Assembly (NCBI GenBank): GCA_031213475.1
Contig: JARUPZ010000013.1
Coordinates: forward strand, 5,126,739-5,190,738
Reading direction: 5' to 3'
DNA from: Nereocystis luetkeana
Taxonomy: Eukaryota; Sar; Phaeophyceae; Laminariales; Laminariaceae
DNA length: 64,000 bases
In this document: piece after piece, positions 61,441-64,000 of the stretch
Numbering within the stretch: the first letter of the stretch is position 1
How the letters are laid out: every line of letters begins with the position of its first letter
Notes under the pieces: model-generated
Told to the model about the DNA's origin: nothing
The model's input: only the letters and a program-made list of their open reading frames with translations
Database searches by the model: none
Program-made: the position numbers and the translations under genes

Positions 61441-63893
61441 TGCGTGACTCACAGCGACCCCGAACGCAAAGTGCAACAGTAATAGCAGGAGCAGAAGGAG
61501 CAACGGCACCAGTCCAACTACGGCAGTGCCACTGTCGCCAGAATCCAGCACCCGTGCGGGCAGACCAACGTATGCTGCAGTCGTGCGAGCAGACCACCTT
61601 CACCAACATACATCAGCGGTGCCAGCACACCAACGTCGTTCAGCAGAAAGCCCAGCACGCCAATTTTCGCCAACGCGAGCTCTGGTCTATCCATAATAAA
61701 TAGCGGCCGACAAAAGCTCCAGCCCACGTCATCGGTCGGCTTCTAGAGATAAGTTTCGTACATCACAGCCACTGTCGCTGCGGACGACACCGCGCCTGCT
61801 AAATATTTCGATGATGCGTCCGGCGAGGCGCGGCAAATCGAAGCGTTCGTCATGCTCGCGAGATACCGCCCGCTGGATGAACCCTCAGCAGCAACGGTAG
61901 AACTGTGAGGTGAAACGCCCGACCTCCCAGCTTCGATGACCGCGATTGGACACGTTAACCACGTCAGGGCGGCCACCGTCGGTAGCGTGTTTTTTTTTAC
62001 TTGTGGGCAGCGGGGCATCCCACTACTTCGACGACTCTATCACGCCCGGACTCTGGGGGCGGCTGTCGAACGGCAAGCAAGCACGAGCTAGCAGGGGACG
62101 CTATCAGAGCTATCAACGGCACCGTCATCGACACGCATGGACAGACACAGAGCGTAAAAGTATCAATCTTGGCAGTAAGAGGACCGGAGAAACACGGTCC
62201 AGTGTGTAGCGCTAGAGGGTATCATCACCGTTCTCGTACTTTAGGAATAGTGCATCGAAACGAGCGGCTTCAACCTCCCGCCCCAACAAGTCACGGGGCA
62301 CGTGCGGTCTCTCCTAGTTGAACTTGAAGTTGGACGCACCTAATGTGCCACTACCGGCCAAGGCGGACGCAGACACGTGGCACCGCCGCATGGGACACAT
62401 CAACGGCAAAAATCGGAGCCTCTTAACGAAACCGACGACAACTGCGTGGGATTCAAAGGAGGAGTGTTACCCTCCAATGTCTGCGCTATCGGGAGGAGCA
62501 TTCGGCAATCACCCGCAGGCCGCAGCACTCGATAGCGAACAACCTTCGAGCTCTTATACGGGGATCTGTTGGGGGCATCACACCGACTGCAATACAGTAG
62601 TAGGCTTCCAGTACGTGGACAATGTCACCGACGACCAGACCAAGTGGGAGGGAACCCTGCTCCTTGAATCAAGTCAGCCGAGTCCCTGCGGCTTGTCACA
62701 CAGGGGGTGAATACACCGCGAGGCTATCCCTATACCGATGCCATGCGCAGCGCGGCAGCGAGCACACCAGAGGATAGTTCTGGAGCTACTAACTTGCACA
62801 CCAGAGGATAGTTCTGGTGCTACTAACTTCAAGTTCTCATGAAGCGATCATCACACTGGAGTAGGTGGGCGCGTCGGAATGTCAGGGCCTCACACTTCGG
62901 CGATAGCTGGTGCCTGCTGGTGGACTGGGGGCGAAGCTGATGTGGGCTGCCACCTACCCTACAAACCTAGAACCGCACTCGATGTATATCATAGCAACTC
63001 CGTACAAGGCACGCTGCGGCAAGGAGGCGGGTTTGTCACGTCGTAGGACCATCGGGGCCAGGTCACTCTTTGGTATCGAGACATACGCCAAGAAGCTCAA
63101 CGGTAAGGCTCGGGAAGGGAGACTGCGCGCTACAGCCAGTACACCTAGGCTTACCGCTTCTATAACCCCACAATGCACAAGATGGTGGAGAGCAGAAGCG
63201 AAGTTTTGGAGTCACCGTCAGAGATGGTTTCACTGCCAGGCGACTGCCACTACGAGTGCGAAGTTCCCGCCTAGGGTAGATTCACGACAATGACGGACGA
63301 CAACCTACTGCGGCACGTTCGTGACCCCACACAACGCTTCAATTTCAGCCATTTCACCACACGAATACACCTAGCCGATCATACAGTCCACCAGCCCGGA
63401 ACTAGTCGAGATCCTGCCAAGGCCTCACCAACTCAGCAACAGTAGCCTGCAGGGACGACAGCTTCTACACGGCGACTAACAGTCGCGGAGCGGACAACCG
63501 CCGCCGAGTGGCAACAGTGCCACAGTGGAGAACAAACACTGAGTGGACAACAACCACCACCACCGTCGCCAGCCGGCGACAAGTTTATGCTTCCGGGGGC
63601 AGGTGGGGCCAAGGAGCACCTCCCGTATTACCTGGGTGGGGGAGGGGCGCCCAAGGGCCAACAAACGACCGCTGAAGTTCTGGAGGTTATCCCTGCGGCG
63701 GCACGCCGAGCAGTTGCCGCCGCGAGGGGTTCAGTTCTCTGGTTACCGAGTGCACGTTACGCGAGCTGCAACAGCTCTAACTTCCAAAGCGGCACCGATT
63801 CACCAGATATGGCTCACAAGCAGAGATTTCTCACCTTCGCAAACAGTACGCCTATGCCACCACCAACACGCAACGCTCAACGCGTTTGAGAGG
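61440..63893 (+). mobile_element. Degenerate Ty1/copia retrotransposon remnant
   Basis: Plus-strand frames carry, in the correct order, an aspartic-protease core (SGASHYFDDSITPGL, about 62,010-62,060), the GAG-pre-integrase motif WHRRMGHINGKN (about 62,378), an integrase-core piece (GFQYVDNVTDDQTKW, about 62,610-62,655), and a downstream integrase segment (ATPYKARCGKEAGLSRRR, about 62,990-63,050, with GKAREGRL after it). Frames shift between segments and contain stops, so it is dead. The order protease-integrase identifies copia rather than gypsy; reverse transcriptase would lie beyond the window. No LTR was seen. The 5' limit is approximate and the gag part is not convincing. Confidence 0.8.
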
Positions 63894-64000
63894 GGGAGAA
63901 GAAAACAAGAATACTTCCACTCGTCTGGACAGGTCAGACCCCCGCTTCACGACCTAGATTTTCGTGGCAGATGTAATCTTGAATTTGTTGGTTCTACAAG

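Overview
The window is nuclear DNA from an intron-rich eukaryote. The evidence is a single protein spread over 20 short exons with GT/AG borders, large introns (one about 10.2 kb), many short-TIR elements, CAG/TAG/GGT microsatellites and a decayed Ty1/copia element. GC-rich third codon positions, alanine-rich reading frames, abundant CAG arrays and copia coding like that seen in heterokonts make a brown alga or related photosynthetic stramenopile my best guess. This is inference; no marker in the window proves it.

Layout. 1-3 kb: a tentative minus-strand gene (kelch-like exon, a hydrophobic membrane-like frame, an Ala-rich acidic frame) in purine/pyrimidine tracts. 3-28 kb: no convincing gene, but many repeats: palindromic elements, an AT-rich dyad region (12.2-13.3 kb), CAG arrays, a diverged TAACA/TGTTA array (17.9-19.7 kb), a TTCGATA satellite (20.0-20.2 kb), a TAG microsatellite, and a large inverted repeat (23.8-24.4 kb). 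28,261-59,622: the one certain gene, the class I ribonucleotide reductase large subunit (R1). I reconstructed 20 exons that join in phase to 795 residues with every expected catalytic residue in place. 60-61.4 kb: low-complexity DNA. About 61.4-63.9 kb: a degenerate Ty1/copia gag-pol remnant (protease, pre-integrase and integrase pieces) with frameshifts.

The R1 introns hold most of the novelty. Several contain decayed copies of the adjacent exon edge, including the splice site: exons 3, 9, 12, 13, 17, probably 14, and the stop-codon end of exon 20. The gene seems to have grown by repeated local duplication of exon-intron borders, often beside long poly-C tracts. Intron 9 is also a sink for mobile DNA: MITE-like elements, tRNA-Pro-derived repeats, two large fold-back structures and a 390-bp tandem duplication.

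Repeat families named here: family A (about 100-bp palindromic MITE flanked by TA, 8 copies), family B (about 95-bp perfect-hairpin element, 10 copies), family D (about 100-140 bp, 7 copies), a tRNA-Pro-derived family (3 good and 2 decayed copies), and several smaller dispersed families.
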